Assembly: GCA_964058805.1 (NCBI GenBank)
Contig: CAXKVV010002154.1
Span: 96,001-160,000, forward strand
Length of the DNA: 64,000 nt
Direction: 5' to 3'
Origin: Schoenoplectus triqueter
Lineage: Eukaryota > Streptophyta > Magnoliopsida > Poales > Cyperaceae
Below, in pieces: positions 32,496 to 43,860 of the stretch. How positions within the stretch are numbered: the stretch's first letter is position 1; each line of letters begins with the position of its first letter. The notes below the pieces were generated by a model, which saw only the letters and a list, made by a program, of their open reading frames with translations, did not search any database and was not told the origin of the DNA. The position numbers and the translations under genes are program-made.

Positions 32496-33383
32496 TGTAC
32501 CCGGCCCATGCGTGTCATGCCTCTGATGGTGGGCCCTGTCTTGCGATGGACTTGGTGCGCCGAGTTCAGCTCCTTCCCTCTCTTCTCCTTCTCCCCTCCC
32601 TCTCTTCTTTCTTCTTCTCGACGAGGCTGATGGCGCCATTAACGCTGATCAAGCTCTCCAAAGCTCGCAATTCCAATTCTTTCCAGTTAGAGATAGCCTG
32701 TACATAGGAGAGAAAGAGTGAGTGATCAAAATTAAAAAGTAGTAAGTGAATAGAGCAGTGAGAGAGGATGATCACCTCGGGTGATTAATGAAGAACTTTG
32801 ATCCTTGGATCTAAACTCAAAATTGATGATGCAGATCTCTTCCACTCACTTAGACGATGCTGTAAGTGTAGAAAGAAGCAATAATTAAGTATTAAATATA
32901 AGCAATTGAGATAAGGTGATGAAATCGGGCAAACTGAGGATAATTGAAACCTTATGCTATAAAGACGAATTAGCAATGCTTATAGCCTCCATGTGCCCAC
33001 ACGATACTACTTGAATGGATGGAATTGTCAATTGAATAGTAAAGATATGCTTTTGACCAAAGCTTGCCACCGGGTGATTGAATTCTGAGCTTTGGAGGAA
33101 AGTTGTAATGGCAGAGAAGAGAGAGGCGCCTTGGGTGCATTCAAATGGGTATATATAGCATGCTGAAGATGCTAGAAGGTTCTATGAACAATGAGAAATG
33201 AGAAGATAGTGGAACCGAGTCAACAGTCAAAGATTGGAGCTTTGGATTCATTTAGATGGGACCCGCATCTCAACAGAATGGATAACTGAATTGAAGAACC
33301 ATGTTTATAGGCCAAGGCAGATTAACTGGTGGTGTTTAGATGGTGTATGGCTCTAATCCCGCAGGTGCACCACTCCAATTGCC

Positions 33384-33390
33384 TATATAA
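33384..33390 (+). promoter_or_regulatory. TATA box of LTR C
   Basis: GCCTATATAACCC. Equivalent sites are TATATAAA at 42938-42945 (LTR D) and at 48088-48095 on the minus strand (LTR E), each followed by a leader with hairpins. A second, weaker TATATATAG lies at about 33151. Confidence 0.6.
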
Positions 33391-36300
33391 CCCGATTAAC
33401 AGCACAAACATAGAGAGACAATATAATAGACCAGAGAGAGATAGAGAGTGATAGATTAGAGAGATATAGCATAGAAAAGACAATTGGAAGAGAAGGATCG
33501 ATTGTGAGAAGGGAAGAAAGCCAAGAAACCGATTGATCTCAGTTTTAACTTGAGAACTCGGTTGATATATCTCCAATTATCCACTAGAAGGTCAGTCTTG
33601 AGCTTAATTTCAATTGGATTTGAAGTTTCAGTATTGAATTTTCGATGTAATTGATATATCGCATTTGAATCTTAGAGTAACAGTATCTTTGAGTTGAATT
33701 TTTCAATTTCTTTCTTTTAGTTTGCAAATTCATAACTTCTTTCCTCTAATATTTGATCTGAATTTCAGTTCTTGTTTTGTTTCTTGATTGGATTTCAAGT
33801 GAAAATTAGTAATTAAGCTGGTTAAATCGATTGATCTCGGTTAAAACCTGAGAACTCGATACCAGCAAAGGTCTTTGCTTTGATTCTTTGTTTGAACGCC
33901 AGATTCATCTCAGTTTGTGTTTGTATCACATGTATTCAAAGTCATAGTGTCGTTCAGAGTCGATTGATCTCAGTTTTAACTTGAGAACTCGACGGAATTA
34001 GTGATCTTCAATGTGTTATCGTGCCGTGTCAGATAAGTTGGGCTTCAAGTCAGAACCAGAAAGAGATTACATGTATAATTAAACACATTCGGTTTGCAAT
34101 TGTTGTTACAAAGCTTGTCAAGTGAACAATTAGCATTGAAAACAAGTTGATAGCTGGAATTTCGAGTGAATTGTAACTGGTACCGAACGGTACCATCACA
34201 TACTTGGCTTAGCAGAGTTGTAAGTCGATTTGAATGTTGTTAATGGTTTTCATGTATGTTAGCATATACAAACGATGCAAATCAAGCAGTCAATTGTCAG
34301 AAATATCGATTAATTTTGTTGAATTCGCAAAGATTGTTCTTTGATACCGAGCGGTACCAATCTGTTTCAAGTGGCGCTAGTAGGCAGTGTTATCTACCGT
34401 ATTAATTGTCAATCAGCCACCGTAGAAAGCTTTCTCGTGATGAGACGATGCTAAGAGAGTCATCTGATCGGCAAGAGGTGGTCTCAGTCGCCGGCACCAC
34501 CGTGGGCACGAATATTAAAGGATTTATAGATCGGAGAATCAAAGAAGCGCATCGGCGCGAATATTGGCGCCTCAACGCGAATATTGATGTATGTATACGA
34601 ATCTTGGAAGAGATCGAACGACCAAAATAAAGCACTGTTTTAAATAAAGATACAGAATGAATCTGGGCCTTACATCTCGTATGGTTTGATCTTGAAGCGA
34701 ATCTGGCGGCCCAAATAAGAACAGAGTTGAATAAAAGATGGGCGCTAATCTCAGCCAGATCCAAAGGCCCATATTAAACCCATTAGTTAAATAATAACAG
34801 AATATTAATGATATGGAGTAAATAAATCATTTGAAAATGTTCCTAAACTCCAAATTAACTCAAATTTGTTTCTAAAATTTCCTTATTTTTCATACTATTT
34901 TTCTATATAATAATATTTCAGTTTAAAAAATATAATCATGTTGAAACAATTTAAAAGCAAAAGATATTACATATATTGATATATTTGACTTAGCTTTGAC
35001 TTGTCATTTTAAATACTATAAAAATTCCTAAAATTCAAATAAAATCATAAATAATAATTGAATATATTTTAATGATTTTTTCTGGTGAATAATAATGACA
35101 AAAATAATATGCAATAATAAATAATGAGATTAGCTCTATTCTTTGATAAACAAAATAAATAATAATATCAAATAGATATCATGTTAATATTTTTCTGTAA
35201 AAAAAAATATAATAAAAATAGATAATACAAAAATATGCAAAAATATATACAACCATGGTAATAGATATTAAATGCATTTTCTTCTATAATAAAGAATGAT
35301 AAAGTTTTATAATAAAATGAATTACACTCCTTTTGTTATTTCTAAATAAATATACAATAAAAATATTTTTGATGAATAAAATACAATAAAAATAATAGTT
35401 TTAATAAAGGAAATAATGGATTTCATTCTTTGTAGCTATTTTCAAATAATAATAATAATAATAAAACAAAATCTTATATTTTTCTATAGATAATAAATAG
35501 AAATAATAAAAATATAATAAAAACTATCATAAATAGAATAGAATATTAATAATGATCTCTTTTTAGCTATTATAGATCCTAAAAATAAAAAAAATAAAAA
35601 ATATATAGCTAATTCATCTTTTGTTTTGTAAATAATTCCTACAAAATGAATAGTATTTCAAAATAACAAAATATGGTAATAAAATCCTATTACTTTGGCT
35701 ATTATAAATATTATAAAAATACAAATAAAATCATAGCCAGTTCATTTTCTATTATTTTGTAAGTGATTTTCTACAAAATAAATAGAGTTTAGAAATAATA
35801 AAAATAAAATTCTACTACTTTAGCTATTATAAAATCCCAAAAATATAAATAAAATTCTAGTTAATAGCTAACCCATTTCCTATTATTTTTGTAAATAATT
35901 TTCTACAGAAATAAATAGAGTTTAAAAATAAAAATAAATTTACCTTTATAATAGAAGATAATGATGAAAGGTATTGTGTAATAATCTTTCTACATTTTAG
36001 AGATGAACAAATATGCTCACACAAGGGGTGTAGAGCAACACAGTGATTTTGTGCACATAATGCAACATTTAGAGCGATTAGTCGAGACAAGAACAACTTG
36101 ACGAAGAATAACTGAGGCTTTCGATAGCAATATGAGGAGATATGTCGAGACAAGAACATCTTGACGCTTGATGAAGAATAACCAGGGCTGCGACATCAAC
36201 ATGGAGAGATATGTCGACTCTGAGGAAGAAGAACATTACGATGTCCGAGAGAAGTGACATCTTAATGACTCATTACCATGAACAAATGAATCATGACTAA

Positions 36301-36597
36301 ATACGCTCACACAAGGGGTGTAGGGCAACATAGTAATTTTGCACAAGTAATGCAACATTTAGAATGATTAGTCGGGATAAGAACATCTTGACGCTCGCTG
36401 AAGAATGACCAAGGTTGCGACATCAACATGAAGAGATATGTCGACTCCAAGAGATATGAACATTACGATATCCGAGAGAAGTGACATCTTAATGACTCGG
36501 TGTCATGAACAAGTAATTCATGACCATTTGAGCTAGCAAGACTGAACTCATCCGTCGATAAGTTTGTCTTCTGGTTCATCTCCCGAGATTGTGAGAT

Positions 36598-37235
36598 TGA
36601 ATCGTTCTGTAGTAGATTCATCCACAAAACAGTGAATGTGAACCGTTCTGTAGTAGGTTCCTTCACTAACAAATGCCTCAATGTTAAGCTGGCCCAGTGC
36701 TTCAGGTTTAACATTGTGTGCAATTGTGTTCCTAGGTTTATGAATCGGCTTAGTGCTTCGAATTCATGATCTAGAAGATTGGTGAGAAGAAACACGTGGG
36801 CCAAATCCACCCTTCTCCTGATTCACCAACCTCAAGATCAACCGGCTAAGTGCTTCGAGTTGTATTTTGTGCGATTGGTTGTTGACTAGTTAAGATTGAA
36901 CCGTTCTGTAGTAGGTTTATCTTCTAGATCAACTGAGGTTGAGTCGCTCTGTAGTAGACTCACCTCAAGCCCCTCTGAAGGGATTAACCTGATCTGTAGT
37001 AAGGTTATCTCTCGAGGTGGTATAGACTGAACCGATCTGTAGTAGGTTCGTCTTCCATAGGATCAACTGTGAACTGTTCTGAAGTAGGTTCATTTTCTAG
37101 ATGAACTGAGGTCGAGTCGTTCTGTAGTAGACTCACCTTGAACCCCTTCAAAGAGATTAATCTGATCTGTAGTAAGGTTACCTCTTAAAGCGGTAAAGAC
37201 TGAACCGATCTGTAGTAGGTTCGTCTTCCTTGGAA
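36598..37235 (+). repeat. Stem-loop array in LTR C
   Basis: At least a dozen hairpins. TGAATC/GATTCA around GTTCTGTAGTA (36598-36620). AGTGAA plus GAACC closed by GGTTC plus TTCACT (36631-36667). AATGTTAA/TTAACATT with loop GGCCCAGTGCTTC (about 36671-36710). TGAGG-T-TGAGTC closed by GACTCA-CCTCA (36934-36967). AGAC-T-GAACC closed by GGTTC-GTCT (37024-37053). The last group is repeated to 37235. A larger stem, TTGGTGA/TCACCAA enclosing GAGAAG/CTTCTC and GTGG/CCAC, lies at about 36778-36830. Confidence 0.8.
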
Positions 37236-37547
37236 TCGACCCCTTTTGTGAACCCAGACGACCACTTGACCATCATTTAACTATACTATTTGCTTCTCCC
37301 TTTCAAAGATCCAGAGGTGCCTCGAGGTTAGTAGCCCAGGGTAATTAACGGTGGGGGCTTGCGCCCACCGGAATCTACAAGAACTCACAATCACTAAAAC
37401 CCCCTGAATGTGCATCCAAATCTCTCTAAACGGCAGAATCAGCCGGCACTAAACAGATGCACGCTTGGGAGGGATCTCCGTGTCCTTCTTCCGCATCCCA
37501 TCGCCCAGCGGCGGTGCGGAGCGCGCGAAAAAGGGTCGCACAGGATC

Positions 37548-37565
37548 TGGCACGCCTGGTGGGAC
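37548..37565 (+). other. Primer binding site of Tat copy D
   Basis: TGGCACGCCTGGTGGGAC, 5 nt after LTR C; one base differs from the site at 3824. It marks LTR C as a 5' LTR for what follows, but only about 45 bases of leader remain. Confidence 0.65.
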
Positions 37566-37611
37566 TATCAAAATAAACTCATGGAATATAAGATTTTGGA
37601 TGCATATCTAG

Positions 37612-37685
37612 GGGGGATCTCCGTGTCCTTCTTCCGCATCCCATCGCCCAGCGGCGGTGCGGAGCGCGCGAAAAAGGGTCGCACA
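37612..37685 (+). repeat. Second copy of the LTR 3' terminus
   Basis: The last about 74 bases of the LTR repeated after the primer site, ending exactly at GTCGCACA and joined directly to integrase (CGTAGGTCTTATGATC). Probably the end of another element or a recombination product. Confidence 0.8.
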
Positions 37686-38816
37686 CGTAGGTCTTATGAT
37701 CAACTATGGCTGAGATGTGTATCAGGGCCTGAAGCCGAGCAGGTTATGAAAGAAATTCACTCCGGGCTATGTAGAGCACATCAGTCTGGGCCAAAAATGA
37801 AGTTAAAAATCAAACAAATGGGGTATTATTGGCCCACAATGGTGGCTGATTGTGAAGATCACGCAAGGAAGTGCCGCATGTGCCAGATACACGGCCCTTT
37901 TATACATCAAGCGCCAAGCCCGTTGCACCCCACAATAGCATCCTGGCCATTTAATATGTGGAGCACAGATATAGTGGGACCCATAGACCCTCCTACATCG
38001 AGAGGTCACCGGTTCATCTTGGCGGCAACGGATTACTTTACAAAATGGGCCGAAGCCGTTCCACTTAAAGAAGTTAAAGCATCCGATGTGGTTAAATTCT
38101 TTAAGACGCACATCCTTTACCGATTCGGCACCCCACAACGGATAATATCCGATAATGGGATGGCCTTCAAGAGCTCTAAAGTCTATGCCCTGGCGGAGCA
38201 ATTTAACATTGACTGGAGATTCTCGTCCATTTACAACCCAAGAGCCAACGGTTTGGCCAAAGCCTTTAACAAAACCCTAATCAATATCATGAAGAAGACC
38301 GTGGACGGCAACCAACGAGACTGGGATAATCGTCTACAGGAGGCATTATGGGCTTATCGGACCACGTACCGAACACCTACGCAAGCTACCCCGTATTCTC
38401 TGGCTTTTGGGGTTGAAGCCGTTCTCCCTCTCGAGGTGGAATTACCATCATTACGGGTGGCTATGCAAAATAATATGACCATGGATGAATGCCAACAACT
38501 CAGATTGGACGAATTGGATGCCATGGACGAAAAGAGACTGATAGCCCAGCAGAATCTTGAGATATATCAGGCAAAAATGGCAAGGGCTTATGATAAAATG
38601 GCGCGAGTCAGGGCATTTCAACAAGGAGAGCTTGTTCTTATCCTCAAGAGGCCGATCATTGGCCAGCACATCGGCCCAAAATTCTCTTCGAATTGGGAAG
38701 GGCCATATGTAATTGAGAAGGTATACGGAGGCGGCGCATACCAACTCATAGACCATGAAGGTGAAAGGCCCATGCCACCGATTAATGGATGATATCTGAA
38801 GAAGTACTACACATAG
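37686..38816 (+). pseudogene. Tat integrase, copy D
   Basis: Integrase from just before the zinc-binding region to the natural stop at 38814-38816. HHCC (CRMC), first D (STDIVGPID) and second D (ISDNGMAF) are present. The catalytic Glu codon is AAA at 38259-38261 (NGLAKAFNK; other copies NGLAEAFNK), so the DDE triad is broken. TGA at 38790 replaces an Arg codon. The reading frame continues upstream through the LTR terminus only by chance. Gag, protease, RT and both RNase H domains are deleted. Confidence 0.85.
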
Positions 38817-40544
38817 CCCAGAGCGGGGCCGACCGAGTAGTATTCATTGTAAATAAATAAGGAGGAAATAAGTGTTCGCTTACACACACGTGCACGAAAC
38901 ACAAACCCATGTCTAACCTCCACTTTTGCATAAAAATCCCAAAAAACCTTTCTTGTGCATTTGTAAATAGAATGCATCCAAAAATCCAAAACCACACAAA
39001 CACATTTAGCACTACAACAAAATAAAAAATAGAATAAGAGAATTCAATGCCAAAACCACGCGAGAATGTAAGGCGAGAACTTTGGTGTTTGGGCTCACAA
39101 TACAAATACCACTGGGTTTGTCCATTTGATACAGAATAAACACAAAAATGGGTAGGGTTTGCAGTTTGTCCCTCAAACTATCTGTTGCCCAATGACGAAA
39201 GTTGCTCATATTGGTCGCCCGCGGCGCAAGCCAAGGGATAGGTCGAGCAAATTGGTGGCTAGTAAATAGTCGCTTCCGAGGGCATGTAAATAAATAACTC
39301 TCGTACTATTAGTAACATGTATCACTAATAACAAAAAATCTACTCTCTTCTAATAAAATAAAAGGATATCTAAGTAAAACAATAAAAACCTATTTTCCTT
39401 ACTCATCAATTAAAAAATAAAAAAATAATAAAAATAATAAAATCTTTTCAATAAGGGGTTGCCACCTTTGTCCCCGACATCACGAGTGTTATACAAAGCC
39501 AGGTTGGGTGCATTCATCCGTAAAAGCACCACACGCCCAAAGAAATAACGTGTCATAATCCCACGGCGCATCATGGAGGGGTCAGACCAAGGGTTTACGC
39601 TTGTACCCGACATTTCATGTTAAACAAAGCGACTCGCTTAAAGAAGGGACTTAGGTCATGGAGAGCGGACCTACCCGATGAAAGCCTGTCTCGCAGGGAT
39701 GCGTGATGGATGTTTGAGGGTAGCAAAAATATAAAAACCAGGTTGGGTACATTCATCCGCAAAAGTACCACACGCCCAAGGAAGTGATCTATTTCAAATC
39801 CCAAAATAGGTTATGGAGGGGTCAGACTAAGGGTTTACGCTTTTACCCGACATTCAGTGTCAAATAAAGTAATTCGCTTAAAGAAGTGACTCAGGTCATG
39901 GAGAGTGAACCTACCCTATGAAAGCCTGTCTCGCAGGGATGCGTAATGGATGTTTGAGGGTAGGATCCCCACAAAACAAATTGAGTGGAGATGAGTGAAT
40001 GTGAGTTTCCACTTTAGCACGCAACGGTGCACAAATGAGGGGAGAATGGGTGAGCTTCCACAAATAAATATCAATCAAGTATACAAGGAACATCTACAAA
40101 ATGGTGTTGTCAATTACATCCATAATCCAATTGATACTGGTAAGTTTATCCATCAGTAATAAAGGGATAAACGGGTTTATTCTGTACCCGGCCTAGAGGT
40201 CAATACAGACAGGTTCGGTATCCACAAAATACCACGGTTACCTAAATTCTGTGTTGTAATAAATAAAAAGAAGCCATGTATAGAATAAGTGCAATAGGGT
40301 GCTGTGAAGTTTTCCCTTTTCTATTGTTGTATTTAGATGCTATATGAAAATAAAAGCAGTTGTATTAGGCACTTTTGCAATTAAGATTGAGTGTGTAAAA
40401 TGTAAAGAGTTTGTGAAATATTTCTCCATGCTGCGAAAGAAGAGGTGAGAAAATAGCAAAGAAGGCGATCAACATCCCCAACAATGAAAGAAAAGAGAAG
40501 TGAGGGAAGAAGAAAAAGAAAGCGAAATAAGGTAGCCGAGAGAT
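38817..40544 (+). other. Non-coding 3' region of copy D with 239-bp dimer
   Basis: Same content as 25257-27000: conserved stretch, dimer units at 39499 and 39738, GGATAAACGGG stretch near 40165. It runs into the PMD remnant; the counterpart of PMD exons 2-5 is deleted. Confidence 0.7.
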
Positions 40545-40830
40545 GCTATCTTTACCTATCCCCATAGTGGCTGAAGCAGGTAGCTCGGCAGGTGGCTGAG
40601 TACATGCACCACTATCCCACGAGCGAGAGGCTGAGAGGACAGGCCCCACCATGTTGCGCTCATAAGAAGAATCTGATTAAAGAAAAATCTATCGAAGTCT
40701 AGCCTGAACCCGAGGAGGAGAGAGGTGTGTCGGATATGTGCACCAAAGCAGGCCCTTCAATTTGCCAAATTCTTCAGGACCCGCTTTGGTGGGTGGCTCT
40801 TTGTTTACCCCTAGAAGGTCGAAGGAAGAA
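40545..40830 (-). pseudogene. PMD gene remnant, copy D
   Basis: Two leftover pieces of the antisense PMD gene. About 40545-40675 matches the end of exon 1 (28600-28700). About 40730-40830 matches the start of the frame and its upstream edge (CCACCCACCAAAGCGGG on the minus strand). The PMD domain and the downstream exons are missing. Confidence 0.6.
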
Positions 40831-41830
40831 ATACAAGAGAAAAGCCAAGATCAAACTCTATGAACTGAACCAATACAATCCCTATACTATATGGAATAGT
40901 GTCAATGCTAAGCCAGTATTTTGATACAACCAATCATGAGAAATCTCAATATGATTTTGCTTTCAAGGCTGACCTGGTGCCAAAGCTGTGAGCAACCACC
41001 TAACCATGCTTTAATTTGTGTCAATTGCTGATAAGTAGTCAGCTCTTTGACCAAATTACCCTCATGTTAAGGGATTGAAAGTCAATTTCACAAGACTGAT
41101 CAGGTGCCAAAGCTGGGAGCAACTACCTGATCAAGTCTAGATTTGTATTAATTGCTGATAAGTAGTCAGCATTTGATCAAATCAAACCCTAATAAGCATC
41201 AATATTGGTGTTAATTGGGGTGGAATTTCTGCAAGAGAGAGATAATTGGCAGAGACACTGAGCTACAACTGAGAAATTGAGATTAATTGAGAAGAAAATA
41301 GGGTTTTCTGAGCAAAGAAATTTTTAATACAAGGATACAGGGGTAAAATGGGGATTTAAAAATACAGAGATGATCATCATGAATTTAAGGGTTTTTGGAG
41401 AAAATTTCATGATTTTTGGATAAAGGGATCTATTAAAATCAATTGGAGAAAGAAAATTAGATCAATCCAAAGGCTGAAATTCAATCAAGGACTTATCTGG
41501 GTACAACTTGGAGTTGAAAACCTAGCTGGGTGCAAATAGGGGACACCAAGCACAGTGGAGATCAATTTCGGCGCTGGAAGAATCCAACAGAAAAGGGGAA
41601 ATACAGAGATGAATTCGGTCTACACAATTTGTTTCTCATTAAACCTGACTTGTGGGACCGGTTCATGTGAACCAAGTCCACTCAGATAATAAAGCCGTCC
41701 CGCACCACAGTCCCTCTCTGAACAGGAGGCCCCCATGTCAGAGGAGACGTTTCAAAGGCTTACAACTAATTTCATGCGCCAAGTCTGTTTAAGAAGAAAA
41801 TAAAAGAAGTGAAGCCAAGGGCTGGGCTCA
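40831..41830 (-). other. PMD upstream region of copy D, no gene
   Basis: Aligns with 31150-31860 up to about 41520, without the promoter modules. From 41520 to 41830 it is diverged and no feature is recognisable. The purine-rich AAGAAGAAAATAAAAGAAG near 41792 may be the remains of a polypurine tract. Confidence 0.45.
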
Positions 41831-43289
41831 TGTGAACCGACCCCTGTGTCATTGGGTTGGCCTTTGTAGACCAAGTGAAAACAATGAAGGAGGTTATTTG
41901 AAGAACTCTTCCTCCCTCCCGATTTCTTTTCTTCCTCTCGACCTCTCTCTGACAGGTGAGATGGAAATGGCGCCCAGGAAGCTCATCTGCCAAGACCCTC
42001 TCATTATATATCAATCAAAACCTCATGAGAAGGAGAGACCAGAGAATAATTTATTTTCCTGAATGGTGCCTTGTGTGACACTCACATGGGAGAAGAAGAT
42101 CTCGGGTGTGAAGTAGGAAGTGGCTGAGTCAAGTAGTTGTAATACGAATTAGGGTCTCAGAGAGCATCATTAGACCTCCACGACACTAGCTGGGCCTTTA
42201 AACCTGAATTTCGACATCTCTAGACCCAAGTTCCACCACTTACCCAATCGGATCAGGAAGCAAGGTGTTTAAAACTGGTATTAACATGAGCAAATAGTCG
42301 AATTGATGAGCTAAACCCATTAATGGACTTAATGTGATGCTAATAGAGCCTGCAATTAGAAGAATTGGTCAAGAGATAAATAGAATTAATTCAAGATTTC
42401 CAAACGGGTTTAAAATGAAAGAAACAGGTCTGGTTGCCTAATCGGATCCCCACTTTTATCTAGATCAATCAAGGGGAGTTTTGTGGTACCTGTTGAACGC
42501 TAGGAAGGTTCTAGAAATATCTAGAAACATATAAAAGGCATTAAGCAATGAAAGTGGCAAAGCTGTAAAATTGTCCAAAAGTGTAACAGACTCAAACTGC
42601 CAAGGTTTTCAGTTATTATGAATCAACAACAACCTCAGGATGGTTCAATGGACCATAAGGTGCATCAAGGAGGTGATCAAGCTAATAATTAAAGGACCAA
42701 GTGCAAATGAGATAAAGGGAAGTGGAATTGGCAGGAAAACTAAAAAAAAAACTATCAATTGCCAAGCTGGCAATCCGATCCCAGGTTATTCTCCTCAACA
42801 AACACAACTGAGATTAATTCTAGCCATTGGATTAGTGAAGAAAAGGGGTGAGATGATGCCACCTCAGTGATCCATGGACTCAAACGCAAATTATGTTGAA
42901 AAGAAACACACTTTGGCAGTTATCCCCAACCGACCCCTATATAAACCCTGGCTACAGCTGAAGTAAAGAGGGCAGGTGGGGGGCTAAAAACAGAAACAGA
43001 TTTCTTTACAACTGTGAAAGAGCAAGAAGAAAGCTTTATACTGCCAGAGTTACCAGCAGAGAGAGAATAGAGAGATTTTGCTGTAATTGAGGCTAGATAG
43101 GTCTAATCCCATCAGAGACAGCCCAGTTTTGTGAAGTAAATAGAGTATATCTGTGCTGCAAGAGAGGTTTGTTGTTACATACTAAGAATCAATAAAATAA
43201 TGGAGGCTTTGTTGTTTTCTTTGCTGTTTTGAGCATTAAATCCTTTCTTTCTCCTTTCTTTCTTAATAATCTGGTGTGTGATGATATTG

Positions 43290-43860
43290 TTCAGTGAGTC
43301 ACTAACCCAAACTGAAAATTTAGTAAGCCTTTAGACCTGAACTGGTTATATTTTCAGAAGATTTACCTTTTGATTCTTGCTGTTCATCCTTTTACATTCC
43401 ATTCTTCTTTGCTTATTTGTTTCCTTTCCTTTACAAGACCTAATTGAACACAAATTAGATTAGTTCTAAAGCTGACATCCAGCGAGCCACTGGCCCAAAC
43501 ACAATGTGTTTGGTGTGCCTTTAGGCCTGGATCAGTTGTTATTCCAAGGGATTCAAAGAGTTAAATGTTGTTTTAGTCAAGTATCTTGATAAGTTCTGTC
43601 ACATTTTCCTTTTCTTGCTTCTGATCAAATAATAACTAGGAATTAAAGGGTTATAAGCACTGCATTTATAATTGAGAAGCTATGATAATTGAACTGTGTG
43701 GTTTATACTCACGGAAATACTGAATTCAATAGAAATCAGTGTTCTGAACCTTGTTTGCTCTGAAGGGAAATAAACCAATTGATATCAATAGAACCTAGTG
43801 AGCCACTGGCCCTGGCTAAAGCCAGGCGTGCCTTTAGGCCTGGGGCAATATCAATTGAAG
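43290..43860 (+). repeat. Three leader repeats in LTR D
   Basis: Three copies of a motif GAGCCACTGGCCC ... GTGCCTTTAGGCCTGG (about 43294, 43477, 43795). The second holds CCAAACACA/TGTGTTTGG and the third CCTGGC/GCCAGG, so each spans a hairpin. They occupy the place that the TCTCA ... TGAGA hairpins hold in LTRs A and C. Confidence 0.6.

Larger units (their letters stand above)
32496..37542 (+). repeat. Tat LTR C, full length (about 5.05 kb)
   Basis: Starts TGTACC after a polypurine tract and ends GGGTCGCACA, followed by a primer site at 37548. It therefore serves as 3' LTR of copy B and 5' LTR of copy D. Order: pyrimidine-rich stretch (about 32570-32620), TATA box (33384), three leader hairpins (33529, 33828, 33961), GGTACC region (about 34180 and 34350), CGAATATTG words (34510-34610), AT-rich units (34840-35930), repeats starting CGCTCACACAAGGGG (36008, 36305), stem-loop array (36598-37235), GC-rich end. 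Length fits the very long LTRs known in Tat/Ogre elements. Confidence 0.8.

Noticed and set aside
34402..34764. Frames on both strands around the CGAATATTG words
   Set aside because: Short, not kept between LTR copies, and explained by LTR sequence.
37410..37685. N-terminal extension of the integrase frame in copy D
   Set aside because: This part is LTR and leader sequence that happens to be open; it does not match integrase.
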